Shown here: in pieces, positions 8,811 to 17,563 of the stretch
Numbering within the stretch: position 1 is the stretch's first letter
Layout: every line of letters begins with the position of its first letter
DNA from: Fidelibacterota bacterium
GTDB taxonomy: Bacteria; Fidelibacterota; UBA8477; JABMPR01
Length of the DNA: 64,000 bases
NCBI GenBank assembly: GCA_021734255.1
Contig: JAIPJM010000009.1
Location: 26,103-90,102, forward strand
Reading direction: 5' to 3'
Notes under the pieces: model-generated
The model's input: only the letters and a program-made list of their open reading frames with translations
Told to the model about the DNA's origin: nothing
Database searches by the model: none
Position numbers and translations under genes: made by a program

Positions 8811-9947
8811 TTAACTCCTCTCAATAATGGTCGCAATCCCTTGCCCTGTCCCGATACACATGGTGGCCAGACCGAGCTTCGTGTCATTCTGTTCCATGAC
8901 ATTCAATAGCGTGGTCACGATGCGGGCACCAGAGCAACCCAGCGGATGACCAAGCGCAATGGCACCCCCGTTCAGATTGATCTTATCAACCGGGAAGTTA
9001 CCCTTACGAATGACGTAGAGTGACTGAGCCGCAAAGGCTTCATTCAATTCTATGGTATCGATCTGGTCCAAGGTCAATCCTGCATTTTTAAGTGCTTTCT
9101 CAGTCGCAGGAAGCGGACCGGCTCCCATACGGGTTGGTTCCACTCCAGCTACCGCTCTTGAGATGATCTTCGCCCTGACCTTTAGACCCAATTCCTCTGC
9201 TTTGGTATTGCTCATAACCAAAACGGCAGAAGCACCCACGCTTATGGGGCTGGAAGTGGCTGCTGTGATGGTCCCCTCTTCTTCGAATGCTGGTGAGAGT
9301 GATTTGATCTTCTCAACATCTGGCTCTCTGGGTCCCTCATCCTTCTCTACTTTTACACCGTCTATCTCAATGGGAACGATCTCATTGTCAAACTTGCCTG
9401 CTGCCTGGGCAGCCAATGCTTTCTTGTGAGACTGGATGGCGAACGCATCCTGATCTTCCCGGCTGATCTCCAGCTCCTGGGCCAGATTTTCAGCTGTCTC
9501 ACCCATGCCCATGTAATAGTCCATCTCGAATAATTCTGGACTGAAATCTGGGTTGTATCCACCCATGGGCACACCGAACATATCCTCAACACCGGCAGCA
9601 ATACCGATCTCCTTATCCCCTGCCAGAATGGACGTGCTGAGCTGATGCAGGGCATCCATGGATGAGCCGCAGAAACGGTTGATGGTGCTTCCCGTGGTTG
9701 TCACCGGGAAATCCGCAAGCAGAGCGACACCTCTCCCCATGAGCATACCCTGGTTGCCTTCGGGAAATGCACAGCCAAGGACGACATCTTCCACCAATTC
9801 AGGTTTTAAGCCAGGATTCCTGTCAACCAATGCTTTTACGACCTGTGCAGCAATGGCATCAGGACGCATACCGATCATTTCGCCATTTTTTAAACCGATG
9901 GGACTGCGAACGGCATCGACTATGACACTATATCTTTCACTCATCAT
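8811..9947 (-). CDS. fadA: Acetyl-CoA C-acyltransferase (3-ketoacyl-CoA thiolase)
   Basis: A 378-residue thiolase that splits 3-ketoacyl-CoA into acetyl-CoA and a shortened acyl-CoA. The nucleophile is Cys93 in NRFCGSSMDAL; the C-terminal catalytic pair is His334 in GHPLGCSG and Cys364 in CIGTGQG. Length and motifs are normal for degradative thiolases. It sits two bases from fadN and 21 bases after the acyl-CoA dehydrogenase stop. The run is almost certainly one operon, and the neighbourhood favours fatty-acid degradation over acetoacetyl-CoA synthesis. Confidence 0.95.
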   Translation of the reverse strand: MMSERYSVIVDAVRSPIGLKNGEMIGMRPDAIAAQVVKALVDRNPGLKPELVEDVVLGCAFPEGNQGMLMGRGVALLADFPVTTTGSTINRFCGSSMDALHQLSTSILAGDKEIGIAAGVEDMFGVPMGGYNPDFSPELFEMDYYMGMGETAENLAQELEISREDQDAFAIQSHKKALAAQAAGKFDNEIVPIEIDGVKVEKDEGPREPDVEKIKSLSPAFEEEGTITAATSSPISVGASAVLVMSNTKAEELGLKVRAKIISRAVAGVEPTRMGAGPLPATEKALKNAGLTLDQIDTIELNEAFAAQSLYVIRKGNFPVDKINLNGGAIALGHPLGCSGARIVTTLLNVMEQNDTKLGLATMCIGTGQGIATIIERS

Positions 9948-9968
9948 TAAATCTCCTAAACCTTACGC

Positions 9969-11741
9969 TTAATCGTTGAGCGGGTACTCGCCCCGCTTCA
10001 GCAAGAGTTGAAAAATTACTTTCTGTTCCTCGATCACATCTGCATGATAGTCAAGGGCAAGTACGGCCTCATCCAACTTGAGCAGTTTTGAGCTCCTCTC
10101 ATCTACACCCAGGATATGTCTGAGGATCTTTTTGGACCTGGAAATGATCAATTCCAAATTCCGCAGAATTGAAACCCTGGTGACCGAAAGTGCGGCATCG
10201 CGTCTGGGATGGTTTTCATCCAGCTGCAGGTATCTTCTGAGAACACTGAAAATGATCTGCTGGGCGATCACCATATCTGCGAACGCCTCGATCTCGAATT
10301 GGGTATTCCGGAAATCCTGTCCATGTTTAAGGATCAGCTCATGCAAAGTCTTAAGCACTATGCCGCGACCCAGTTCTACAGCCTTGATCTCTGCATTCAA
10401 TGGATGATCATCAGGGACCTCAACTACTGGCATCCATGCATCACCCAGTTCCTGGATCTGCTCCCGCATGGGAAGCTCTTCCAGAATGGCTTTCTTCATG
10501 GCAATTCCAGATATGATCATCTTATTGATCTCGTTGGTTCCCTCGAAGATTCGATTCACTCGCTCATCCCGGAGCAATCGTGCAAAGGGATATTCTTCAG
10601 AGACACCGTATCCGCCAAGTACCTGCAAGCCATCATCAGCTGTGATCCACAGCGCCTCTGATGAATAGATCTTATTCGTACTATTCTCAATGGCATGATC
10701 CTCGATAACGGAATAAAGATGGTTGTAGTACTCTGGATCATCTTCGGGAAATTTCTCAACTGCTAGATCGATGGACCCGGTTGATTGGTAGGTGATAGTA
10801 TCTGCTTCATAACAGCGGATCACCATATCTGCGAACTTGCGCTGCATCATTCCGAAGGCAGTCAGGGGCTGCGCAAACTGATGCCGTTCTTTGGCATAAT
10901 CCAGGGCCGTCTTGATGGCGCGCTTCGCACCACCCATGGTGACAGCACCCAATTTGAGTCGGCCGATATAGAGTACATTGAAGGCAACTGCTGCACCCTT
11001 GCCAACCTCACTGATCACATTTTCCACTGGCACTTTGCAGTCTTTCAACACATAGGTAGTCGTTGACGACCCCTTGATGCCCAGCTTATGCTCTTCCGGA
11101 CCTCTTTCCCAGCCAGTGGTATCCTGATCCAGAATGAATGCAGTGAGCTTCTCGCCATCGACCTTGGCGAAGACGATACCCACATCTGCCCAACTTCCGT
11201 TGGTGATAAATTGTTTGACGCCATTGAGAATGTAGTGAGTTCCCTCATCATTCAACTTGGCACTTGCTGTACCATTAAGGGCATCGGATCCTGCGCCAGG
11301 TTCTGTCAAGGCATAGGAACTCATCCACTCGCCGGTCATCATTTTCGGAATATATTTTTCCCTCTGCTCATCTGTTCCGTACCAGAGGATGGGCAACAGA
11401 CCTATCCCAGTGTGGTCGGTTGCAGTGACCAATAATGAGGAGCTATCACTTTTTCCCATGGCCTCCAGGGCTAAAGCTGCTGCTGTCTTATCCAGACCAA
11501 TACCACCGTATTTCTCTGGGACATCCATTCCCAGGATCCCCATCTCCCCCATTTGTGTTAAGAGTTCACGGGTGAGGTCTTCATTCAGCTTCTCTATTTC
11601 TTCTGCCTGGGGAGAAATAACTTCCCTTGCAAAATCACTGATAGCCTCGAAAAATTCTTTTTGATCATCACTCCATTTTTCCCGTGTGAATATCTCATCC
11701 ACGCCAAAGGGTGTGGTTAAAAATGCGCCACCCTTATTCAT
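9969..11741 (-). CDS. fadE: Acyl-CoA dehydrogenase, FadE type
   Basis: A 590-residue acyl-CoA dehydrogenase, which introduces the 2,3-double bond of acyl-CoA and passes electrons to electron-transfer flavoprotein. The N-terminal, middle (YALTEPGAGSDA) and C-terminal FAD domains cover the first 400 residues. The catalytic Glu is in the motif FEGTNEIN. A further domain of about 180 residues follows, as in the roughly 590-residue Bacillus FadE (YusJ) rather than the shorter classical enzymes. It starts 37 bases after the TetR gene. With the thiolase and FadN gene it forms a full beta-oxidation spiral. Confidence 0.94.
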   Translation of the reverse strand: MNKGGAFLTTPFGVDEIFTREKWSDDQKEFFEAISDFAREVISPQAEEIEKLNEDLTRELLTQMGEMGILGMDVPEKYGGIGLDKTAAALALEAMGKSDSSSLLVTATDHTGIGLLPILWYGTDEQREKYIPKMMTGEWMSSYALTEPGAGSDALNGTASAKLNDEGTHYILNGVKQFITNGSWADVGIVFAKVDGEKLTAFILDQDTTGWERGPEEHKLGIKGSSTTTYVLKDCKVPVENVISEVGKGAAVAFNVLYIGRLKLGAVTMGGAKRAIKTALDYAKERHQFAQPLTAFGMMQRKFADMVIRCYEADTITYQSTGSIDLAVEKFPEDDPEYYNHLYSVIEDHAIENSTNKIYSSEALWITADDGLQVLGGYGVSEEYPFARLLRDERVNRIFEGTNEINKMIISGIAMKKAILEELPMREQIQELGDAWMPVVEVPDDHPLNAEIKAVELGRGIVLKTLHELILKHGQDFRNTQFEIEAFADMVIAQQIIFSVLRRYLQLDENHPRRDAALSVTRVSILRNLELIISRSKKILRHILGVDERSSKLLKLDEAVLALDYHADVIEEQKVIFQLLLKRGEYPLND

Positions 11742-11778
11742 ATTCGTCTCCTTATGTTGGAACTGATTTTCATGCGTA

Positions 11779-12378
11779 TTAATTTTTTACTGCAATCTCA
11801 TTTAGAACGAATTCCATGTTCATATCCACATATTCTTCCAGTGAGAAATCTTCTGGTTGAAAAAGGACAAACCAGATCATACCATGGAGTGAGTTCATGA
11901 TCGTCAGGGCGATCAGACGTGCATTTACCTGCTTGAATTCACCATAATTGATGCCCCTCTGGATCAGTGTTTCCAGCTCAGATAATATCCGGTGATATAA
12001 TTGACTCGCCAATTCACGCGTTTCTCTGTCTCGATTGGCAAAAGACCAGATCTCCGGCTCGACAAGAAACCAATTAGGATTCCGCTTGAAAATCTTGGTT
12101 GTAAATCGTGCAACACGTTTGAGCAACTCTGCTGATGGTCGTCCCCTCATGTCTCCTGATCTGTCAATGGCAGAAAACTGATCCATCCAGTGTTCAACAA
12201 GGGCCACAAAAAGGTCGCGCTTCCCCTGAAAATGGTGGTAGATAGCCCCCTTGCTTAGCCCGATCTCATCAACAATATCATCCATTCTGGTCTCAGAATA
12301 GCCTTTACGCACAAAAACTGTGAGCGCAGCTTCCAGGATTTCAATCTTGCGTTCCGAGCGTGGTCTTCTCTCTGTCAT
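11779..12378 (-). CDS. TetR/AcrR-family regulator of the fad operon
   Basis: A 199-residue TetR-family repressor with its helix-turn-helix near residues 25-50 (MDDIVDEIGLSKGAIYHHF). The C-terminal ligand domain is of the type found in fatty-acid regulators. It heads the fadE-fadA-fadN run on the same strand, and a near-perfect 26-base palindrome (12403-12428) lies 25 bases upstream of its start codon. It therefore probably represses its own operon and is released by an acyl-CoA, as for Bacillus FadR or Thermus FadR. The ligand is inferred from context only. Confidence 0.88.
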   Translation of the reverse strand: MTERRPRSERKIEILEAALTVFVRKGYSETRMDDIVDEIGLSKGAIYHHFQGKRDLFVALVEHWMDQFSAIDRSGDMRGRPSAELLKRVARFTTKIFKRNPNWFLVEPEIWSFANRDRETRELASQLYHRILSELETLIQRGINYGEFKQVNARLIALTIMNSLHGMIWFVLFQPEDFSLEEYVDMNMEFVLNEIAVKN

Positions 12379-12402
12379 CCCATCGCCTTTTATTTGTTTT
12401 AA

Positions 12403-12428
12403 TTACATACCGACTGGTCGGTATGTAA
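12403..12428. promoter_or_regulatory. TetR-type operator palindrome
   Basis: The 12-base arms TTACATACCGAC and GTCGGTATGTAA are exact reverse complements around a TG centre. The core ACCGAC..GTCGGT is typical of TetR-family operators. It lies between the TetR/fad operon and the divergent cytochrome c peroxidase gene, so it may act on both, though the peroxidase start is about 155 bases away. Confidence 0.85.
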
Positions 12429-12582
12429 TATATTTCAGGATAAACATGAATCAAGAAATGCTTTTATTCCGGGGACAAAAGAAACTACAGGCCCTTTAAT
12501 TTTTGGGCTGAAATTATACTTTACTTTTTTATCTTATGCTGATTAGCAAGTAATGTTTTAACGGAAGCGGAGGACTAACCGA

Positions 12583-13584
12583 ATGAAGATATTTCTAAAG
12601 GTATTCTTGTGCATATCTGTCAGTATGGTAATACTACAATGCGGAGGTAAAAAAGCAGCTGAAGATCTGAGCTACTACCAAGGTGTACTGGATAAAGCGA
12701 AACCCATGTTCGCCGTCATCCCAGCACAAATGCCTGGTTCTGAGAATGATACAGATGGTATTATTAAACTCGGGGAGAAACTATATCACGAAACTGCGCT
12801 CTCAAACACGAAAGAGATGTCATGCAACACTTGCCACAACCTCACACAGGCTGGGGTGGACAATCTCCCAACGTCCAAGGGAACAAATGGTATCCCTGGC
12901 ACCCGGAACTCCCCAACGGTTTTCAATGCCGGATTTCATTTCGCTCAATTCTGGGATGGGCGGGCAGCGGACCTAAAAGAACAAGCCGGTGGTCCTATTC
13001 TCAATCCAGCTGAGATGTCCCACTCGGATACGGCAACTGCTGTTGCCAGGATCAAAGCCATTGATGCATATACCCCGCTCTTTATTGCAGCATTTGGTGA
13101 GGGTTCTATTAATTATGAGAGCATGACAGAAGCATTGGCTGCATTTGAGCGGACCCTCATCACCAGAGATCGCTTTGATGATTTCTTACATGGGGATCTG
13201 ACCGCTCTGACCAAAACCGAAGTTGAAGGCCTTGCTCTTTTTATGGAAAAAGCCTGTACAACCTGTCACCTGGGTTCCATGCTGGGTGCAAACATATTCC
13301 AGAAGAGTGGTTTGTTGAAGCCCTATAAGAATCTTGAGGATAAAGGACGCTTCGAGGTAACTGGCAACGAACAGGATAAATATATTTTCAAGGTTCCCTC
13401 CTTGCGCAATGTAGCATTAACTGGACCTTATTTTCACGATGGTGGTGTAGAAAGCCTGGAGGAAACTATCATCATGATGGGTGAGATGCAGTTAATGCAA
13501 GAAATCTCTCCAGAGCAAGCAACAAAGATCGCCGCATTCCTGGCATCAATGAATGGAAAGCAGTTTGATAAGGAGTCCATCTGA
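12583..13584 (+). CDS. Di-haem cytochrome c peroxidase, lipoprotein
   Basis: A 333-residue member of the bacterial di-haem cytochrome c peroxidase / MauG family, which reduces hydrogen peroxide with electrons from cytochromes. Two haem c sites are visible: CNTCH at residues 81-85 and CTTCH at 225-229. The family segments GTRNSPTVFNAGFH and LRNVALTGPYFHDG are also present. A signal peptide with lipobox Cys20 suggests membrane anchoring on the periplasmic side. It is transcribed alone and ends at a strong bidirectional hairpin (13609-13650). Confidence 0.93.
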   Translation: MKIFLKVFLCISVSMVILQCGGKKAAEDLSYYQGVLDKAKPMFAVIPAQMPGSENDTDGIIKLGEKLYHETALSNTKEMSCNTCHNLTQAGVDNLPTSKGTNGIPGTRNSPTVFNAGFHFAQFWDGRAADLKEQAGGPILNPAEMSHSDTATAVARIKAIDAYTPLFIAAFGEGSINYESMTEALAAFERTLITRDRFDDFLHGDLTALTKTEVEGLALFMEKACTTCHLGSMLGANIFQKSGLLKPYKNLEDKGRFEVTGNEQDKYIFKVPSLRNVALTGPYFHDGGVESLEETIIMMGEMQLMQEISPEQATKIAAFLASMNGKQFDKESI

Positions 13585-13608
13585 TCAACTAATTTCTTGA
13601 TACTGAAT

Positions 13609-13650
13609 GAAACTAAAAAGGTGAGTCGTTTTCCTCACCTTTTTAGTTTC
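13609..13650. terminator. Bidirectional intrinsic terminator
   Basis: A perfect 17-base-pair stem: GAAACTAAAAAGGTGAG with CTCACCTTTTTAGTTTC, eight-base loop. The T-rich 3' arm serves the peroxidase gene. On the minus strand the stem overlaps the last two codons and stop of the DUF2231 gene, so it ends both convergent units. Confidence 0.85.
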
Positions 13651-14086
13651 CGACAAAATATTCCAGAATGTTTCGACTCAATTCGCCACCAGCCAAGCCG
13701 GTCCCCAAGGTGAAAACTGCCAGAAGCAACGCCAGAGATGGAAAGACCCATCCAGAGAGGGCCCATTCCTTTCTCTCCAAAACAGCGAATACACGGGCTA
13801 CTGCAAAGATGATAACAAGCCAGACCAGGATGTTTCCCATGTCAGTATGTCTATCCAGAGATTCAGCAATAGCGGCTGCCAGCGCTTCATTTGAACGGAC
13901 TGCTATCTCTGCAAGATTGCCACTGAAGGCAGATGGTAAGGCGGCAAGTGCAGCCATGATCTGCAGGATGAAGGCAGTTTTGTGCAGATCTACTTGATTT
14001 CTGACAGCAGCGTAGGCATCAAATGCAGAAGCCACCATCACTAAAGCGATCGGAAAATGTACAAAAAACGGATGCAGTTCTGCCAT
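13643..14086 (-). CDS. DUF2231-family membrane protein
   Basis: A 147-residue integral membrane protein with four predicted helices (about residues 10-28, 40-58, 83-103 and 113-133). The N-terminal motif LHPFFVHFPIAL is the signature of the DUF2231 family, whose conserved histidines may bind haem or metal; the biochemical role is unknown. It follows the Omp28-like gene by 14 bases and closes an eight-gene minus-strand run beginning with OsmC. The run also holds TlpA and Omp28 thioredoxin-like proteins, so a part in periplasmic redox chemistry is possible but unproved. Confidence 0.82.
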   Translation of the reverse strand: MAELHPFFVHFPIALVMVASAFDAYAAVRNQVDLHKTAFILQIMAALAALPSAFSGNLAEIAVRSNEALAAAIAESLDRHTDMGNILVWLVIIFAVARVFAVLERKEWALSGWVFPSLALLLAVFTLGTGLAGGELSRNILEYFVGN

Positions 14087-14100
14087 GAATATGCTCCTGT

Positions 14101-15357
14101 CTAATTCCCCAGTATGCTTGGTATGGATCGATCCAGGACCTGGTGGATCTCTTTTGAGCTTAGATCCTGAACAAAGGTCAGTAATCGATACTTTTCATCA
14201 ATAGAAAAATTGGGGGTCAGTTTCAAGCTGTGAGATAAGGTCTGTTCCACGCCAAGTGATGACATGAGGCTGGAAGCCATATCCCGCATGGCCTGATTAT
14301 GATTTACCTCTCCATTTGTACCGACATAATAGATACTGTCTTCAGTTAATACCGTCCAGCACATCAATGCACCCGGTAATATGCTGAAATTTTGAATGGC
14401 TATGTCAAGGAACAGGCTGTCGGATGATATGTCCAGACCAGTATAACTCAAATGCACATTGCTTCCCTCTAACATCCCCTGTTCCAAAACATTGGATAAT
14501 GTTGAGTAGCTTGCGAAATCACTTTCATGCACACCATCTATGAAAAGTCTGGGTGCTTCAAAGGAGCTACCATAATACACACGTCTGTCTTCCACTTCTC
14601 CCGGATTGTAAAGGTTCATGGGGTCATTGGGGTCTGTCCAGAACACATGGTAGCGAATGGCAGCAAAATTGTCCGGGTAGTCCTCATAGAGTTGATCCAG
14701 ATTTTCATTTGCAGTGGGGCAGTTGACACAACCAGCATTGGTGAAAAGTTCAGCCAGCACTCGCTTCCTGATAATGGTCTCCATATTGAATGCTAGCGTC
14801 GCGATCTGTGTTCCACTGGAACCCAGAAATACGAAATTTATAGTTTCTGTTCCTGGATACTGGCCGGTAACGACAAGCGAAGTTCTGTATTTTTCATATC
14901 TGAAGTGGATAAATGAAAGAGAATCATGTCCGGATGTAACAACACTATCGATCCGCTTAAAATCATCTAGTTCTAGATAATGACTCAGTGAAATTCTATG
15001 TTCCTCACCCATATATAGCTGCAGATATTCAGCATCTGTAACTACCACTCGAAAGTAGGCATATCCACTAGCCTCTGAATCCTCAGTTGTGTATGAGAGT
15101 GAGAGTTGTGATTCTCCAACTGTTCCTGCAATAAGTTGAACATCCCCTGTTGGTGTCAATTCAGCCACAACGATACCTGGATCTGAATTTCCTGATATGA
15201 CCAAACCAGCCCACTCCAGATCAAGCGTCGTGGTGTCACCTAGGACAAGGTTGACGGTTTGAAAAGTAGTCTCAGCCGGGATGTTTACCTTTGTGGGTTG
15301 CCACCCGCAGGACAGGAGCAGCATAAAGACCGGTATCAGGGCTAAAAGTTTTCTCAT
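14101..15357 (-). CDS. Omp28-related outer-membrane lipoprotein with thioredoxin-like domain
   Basis: A 418-residue lipoprotein. I start it at the ATG at 15357, which overlaps the upstream stop (ATGA) and gives a clean signal peptide with lipobox Cys17; the longer frame to 15468 adds a non-secretory N-terminus. Residues about 25-195 look like beta-sandwich domains. The C-terminal part is Omp28-like, with AELFTNAGCVNC (Cys210, Cys213), a thioredoxin-type CxxC, then a PRLFIDG segment resembling the thioredoxin cis-Pro loop. Omp28 proteins are common outer-membrane or surface proteins in Bacteroidota of poorly known function. The gene is coupled to a DUF6029 barrel and lies near TlpA. Confidence 0.82.
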   Translation of the reverse strand: MRKLLALIPVFMLLLSCGWQPTKVNIPAETTFQTVNLVLGDTTTLDLEWAGLVISGNSDPGIVVAELTPTGDVQLIAGTVGESQLSLSYTTEDSEASGYAYFRVVVTDAEYLQLYMGEEHRISLSHYLELDDFKRIDSVVTSGHDSLSFIHFRYEKYRTSLVVTGQYPGTETINFVFLGSSGTQIATLAFNMETIIRKRVLAELFTNAGCVNCPTANENLDQLYEDYPDNFAAIRYHVFWTDPNDPMNLYNPGEVEDRRVYYGSSFEAPRLFIDGVHESDFASYSTLSNVLEQGMLEGSNVHLSYTGLDISSDSLFLDIAIQNFSILPGALMCWTVLTEDSIYYVGTNGEVNHNQAMRDMASSLMSSLGVEQTLSHSLKLTPNFSIDEKYRLLTFVQDLSSKEIHQVLDRSIPSILGN

Positions 15358-17063
15358 ATCCGCCACTCCATGGTCAATCGGAAGCCCGCGAAGGGGTTCA
15401 GGATACGACAAACACCCCCTGTACAGCGTACACCCCCCTTTTCTTTCCCATAAGAACCTCTTATCCACAGACCGTCCAGGGGTTTGACTGATATTTCACC
15501 ACTCACCCAGTGCTGCATATCATTGACCCCTGCAATCAGGTTTGGGTCATCACTCGTATCCCATACCAGTGCTAAGGAGTAATTTCTTTTTATATCTGCG
15601 CTGGCAATAAAATGATAACTACTGTAACTGTGACCTGCTTGTGTCTGGCCATCATAGGTCATCCCATACACTTTTGTTTGCTGTATCTCAACTACACTTG
15701 AAAGAACAAGATCACTATTGGCAACCCAGGATAGGTAGGCAGGCACCAGGGTGTAGTGATCACTGATCTCTGCACTGTTCGCCCCACTAAGCACCGATCG
15801 AGTGAAAGCCACAAGCATGCGCTGAGACAAGCGATCCCCAGTATACTCCAATTCAGCGAAATATTCTTGCCAGGGATTTTGGCTCTCATCCGTGGAGGGT
15901 AAATATCCAGCATCCATACTCATATATCGGTTGTCCCTGGATTGTGAGATATGGCTTGCATTAAGCACCACCCCCCAGGAATACCCGAAATACTTCCGCA
16001 GTTCTAGTGTCCAGCCTAACTCATCGCCATAGTCTACCGGATGGGTCACATTGGCCAGGAGACTTATGTCATGCTGACGTACACCAGTAGGACCCATCTG
16101 CCAGGGAAGGGCCTTTTGCCCCAGAAGCAGTGGATTCCGTTTATCTGCGATCAATTCTGGTCCATTCAGGTATCGACGGTAATCGAACATAAGCGTTCCC
16201 CATTCGGGAAACCAGTTGACCTGCAGATTGAAGGCCTGGCCCTGCCGCTCATATTCAACATCCCGATTGGTGAGGATCACGCCATAGGTGGTCTGTTCAA
16301 ATTCCTGATCAAGAAAAGGTTCATCGAAAGCTTTCCAACTCCGGTTATACTCAAGAAAAATATCCCACCTATCGCCATAGACCGTCTGTCCCCATCCAGC
16401 TTGCAGGGTATGTTGAGTCTGTTTGAGCGTGTCTCTGTAGATCGACCCCGTGTTAGTGTCCATAGTATATCGTGCATAATCAGAGTTCATCTGACTGCCA
16501 ATGAAGTAGGGATTAGCCGACAAGCTTCCAGACTCACTGTTTATCGTCGCCTGCACGCCTGCCAGTGTGTAATCAGCTTCACCGTCTGGTTCACGCAATT
16601 CCGAGCTGGGTGAGTAAAAACGGTAATTATTGTTGATCCCGGCAATAAAGTCAAGCTCATGCTCATCTAGAATGCTGCTGTGAAATCTGAATCCCAGGAC
16701 CTGGTTGTCAAAATCGATGACTTGATCTTTGTAAAGATTGAGGGCTAATCCGCGACCAAACACGGCCGAAAGATTTCCGGTCTCCACTCTCCACGTATCA
16801 GCTGAATACCGGAGAAGGACATTCTCGACTCCCGTGAATTCGTAGCCATATTCTGGAGGTGCGCTGTATTCAAGGTTCAGATCAAAATACCACGGTCCTG
16901 ACTGCACAGATGTAGAAAAGAAATTCTCGATGTAGTCGTAGTCCAGACCAAGCTGTTGGCCCTTGCCATAATTGGTCTGTATTCCGTAGTTCCAGGACAG
17001 GTTTTTAGCCAGCGTGAGTGTCGGCAATAATAGTATTAGGGTTATGAAACGTCTGGGGACCAA
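15354..17063 (-). CDS. DUF6029-like outer-membrane protein
   Basis: A 569-residue protein with a cleavable signal peptide (about residues 1-19) and then regularly spaced aromatic beta-strands, as in outer-membrane barrels. The segment VETGNLSAVFGRGLALNLY near residues 95-113 matches the most conserved part of the DUF6029 family from Bacteroidota. Its function is unknown. The stop overlaps the Omp28-like start by four bases and its own start is five bases after the TlpA gene. The three proteins are probably made together and may work together at the outer membrane. Confidence 0.75.
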   Translation of the reverse strand: MVPRRFITLILLLPTLTLAKNLSWNYGIQTNYGKGQQLGLDYDYIENFFSTSVQSGPWYFDLNLEYSAPPEYGYEFTGVENVLLRYSADTWRVETGNLSAVFGRGLALNLYKDQVIDFDNQVLGFRFHSSILDEHELDFIAGINNNYRFYSPSSELREPDGEADYTLAGVQATINSESGSLSANPYFIGSQMNSDYARYTMDTNTGSIYRDTLKQTQHTLQAGWGQTVYGDRWDIFLEYNRSWKAFDEPFLDQEFEQTTYGVILTNRDVEYERQGQAFNLQVNWFPEWGTLMFDYRRYLNGPELIADKRNPLLLGQKALPWQMGPTGVRQHDISLLANVTHPVDYGDELGWTLELRKYFGYSWGVVLNASHISQSRDNRYMSMDAGYLPSTDESQNPWQEYFAELEYTGDRLSQRMLVAFTRSVLSGANSAEISDHYTLVPAYLSWVANSDLVLSSVVEIQQTKVYGMTYDGQTQAGHSYSSYHFIASADIKRNYSLALVWDTSDDPNLIAGVNDMQHWVSGEISVKPLDGLWIRGSYGKEKGGVRCTGGVCRILNPFAGFRLTMEWRI

Positions 17064-17068
17064 TTGAA

Positions 17069-17563
17069 TTAGCCCGAGGTCTGCTGCTCTTTGATGGCTT
17101 TCTTTATCTCGTCTTCCATCGTGACCTCATCACCAGGGATATATCCCGTGTGTTCCCAAATAATTGAGCCCTCGGCATCCACCAGGATTGAGAAAGGCAT
17201 GGCATTGGTACTGAAATTCTTATAAAAAGTCTGTTCCGTATCCAGAAGGATGAGATACTGCAGTTTCTGTGACCTTACCAGGGATTTGACCCGGCCTACA
17301 GTCCTGGAATCGTCAATAGCCACACCGATAACCTGAACCCCTTGCTTTTGATAGCTTTGATCGATGCGGTTCAGATGTTTCATCTCTTTCCTGCAAGGGA
17401 CGCAGTAGGTCGCCCAAAAGTTGATGAGCGTGATCTTTCCCTGGGTTAATTCCTGAGTGCTTTGGCTGGTATTCTTCAGATCCTTTAATTTCAGATCTGG
17501 GAGTGTGTTACCTGCACCGAATGCGAGCGTCAGGAATAGGAGGAGAGACACAATTTGTTTCAT
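17069..17563 (-). CDS. TlpA/ResA-family periplasmic thioredoxin-like protein
   Basis: A 164-residue thioredoxin-fold protein with a signal peptide (about 1-17). The active-site motif WATYCVPCRKE carries Cys54 and Cys57, and FSILVDAEGS gives the cis-Pro/beta-strand region. TlpA/ResA proteins reduce disulfides outside the cytoplasm, classically during cytochrome c or cuA maturation. Its start overlaps the stop of the T9SS-sorted protein by four bases and it precedes the DUF6029 gene by five. The operon suggests client proteins among these secreted neighbours rather than cytochromes. Confidence 0.9.
   Translation of the reverse strand: MKQIVSLLLFLTLAFGAGNTLPDLKLKDLKNTSQSTQELTQGKITLINFWATYCVPCRKEMKHLNRIDQSYQKQGVQVIGVAIDDSRTVGRVKSLVRSQKLQYLILLDTEQTFYKNFSTNAMPFSILVDAEGSIIWEHTGYIPGDEVTMEDEIKKAIKEQQTSG

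Noticed and set aside
15458..15472. Perfect DnaA-box-like TTATCCACA
   Set aside because: Single site inside the DUF6029 coding region, with no cluster, A+T-rich unwinding element or replication genes nearby.
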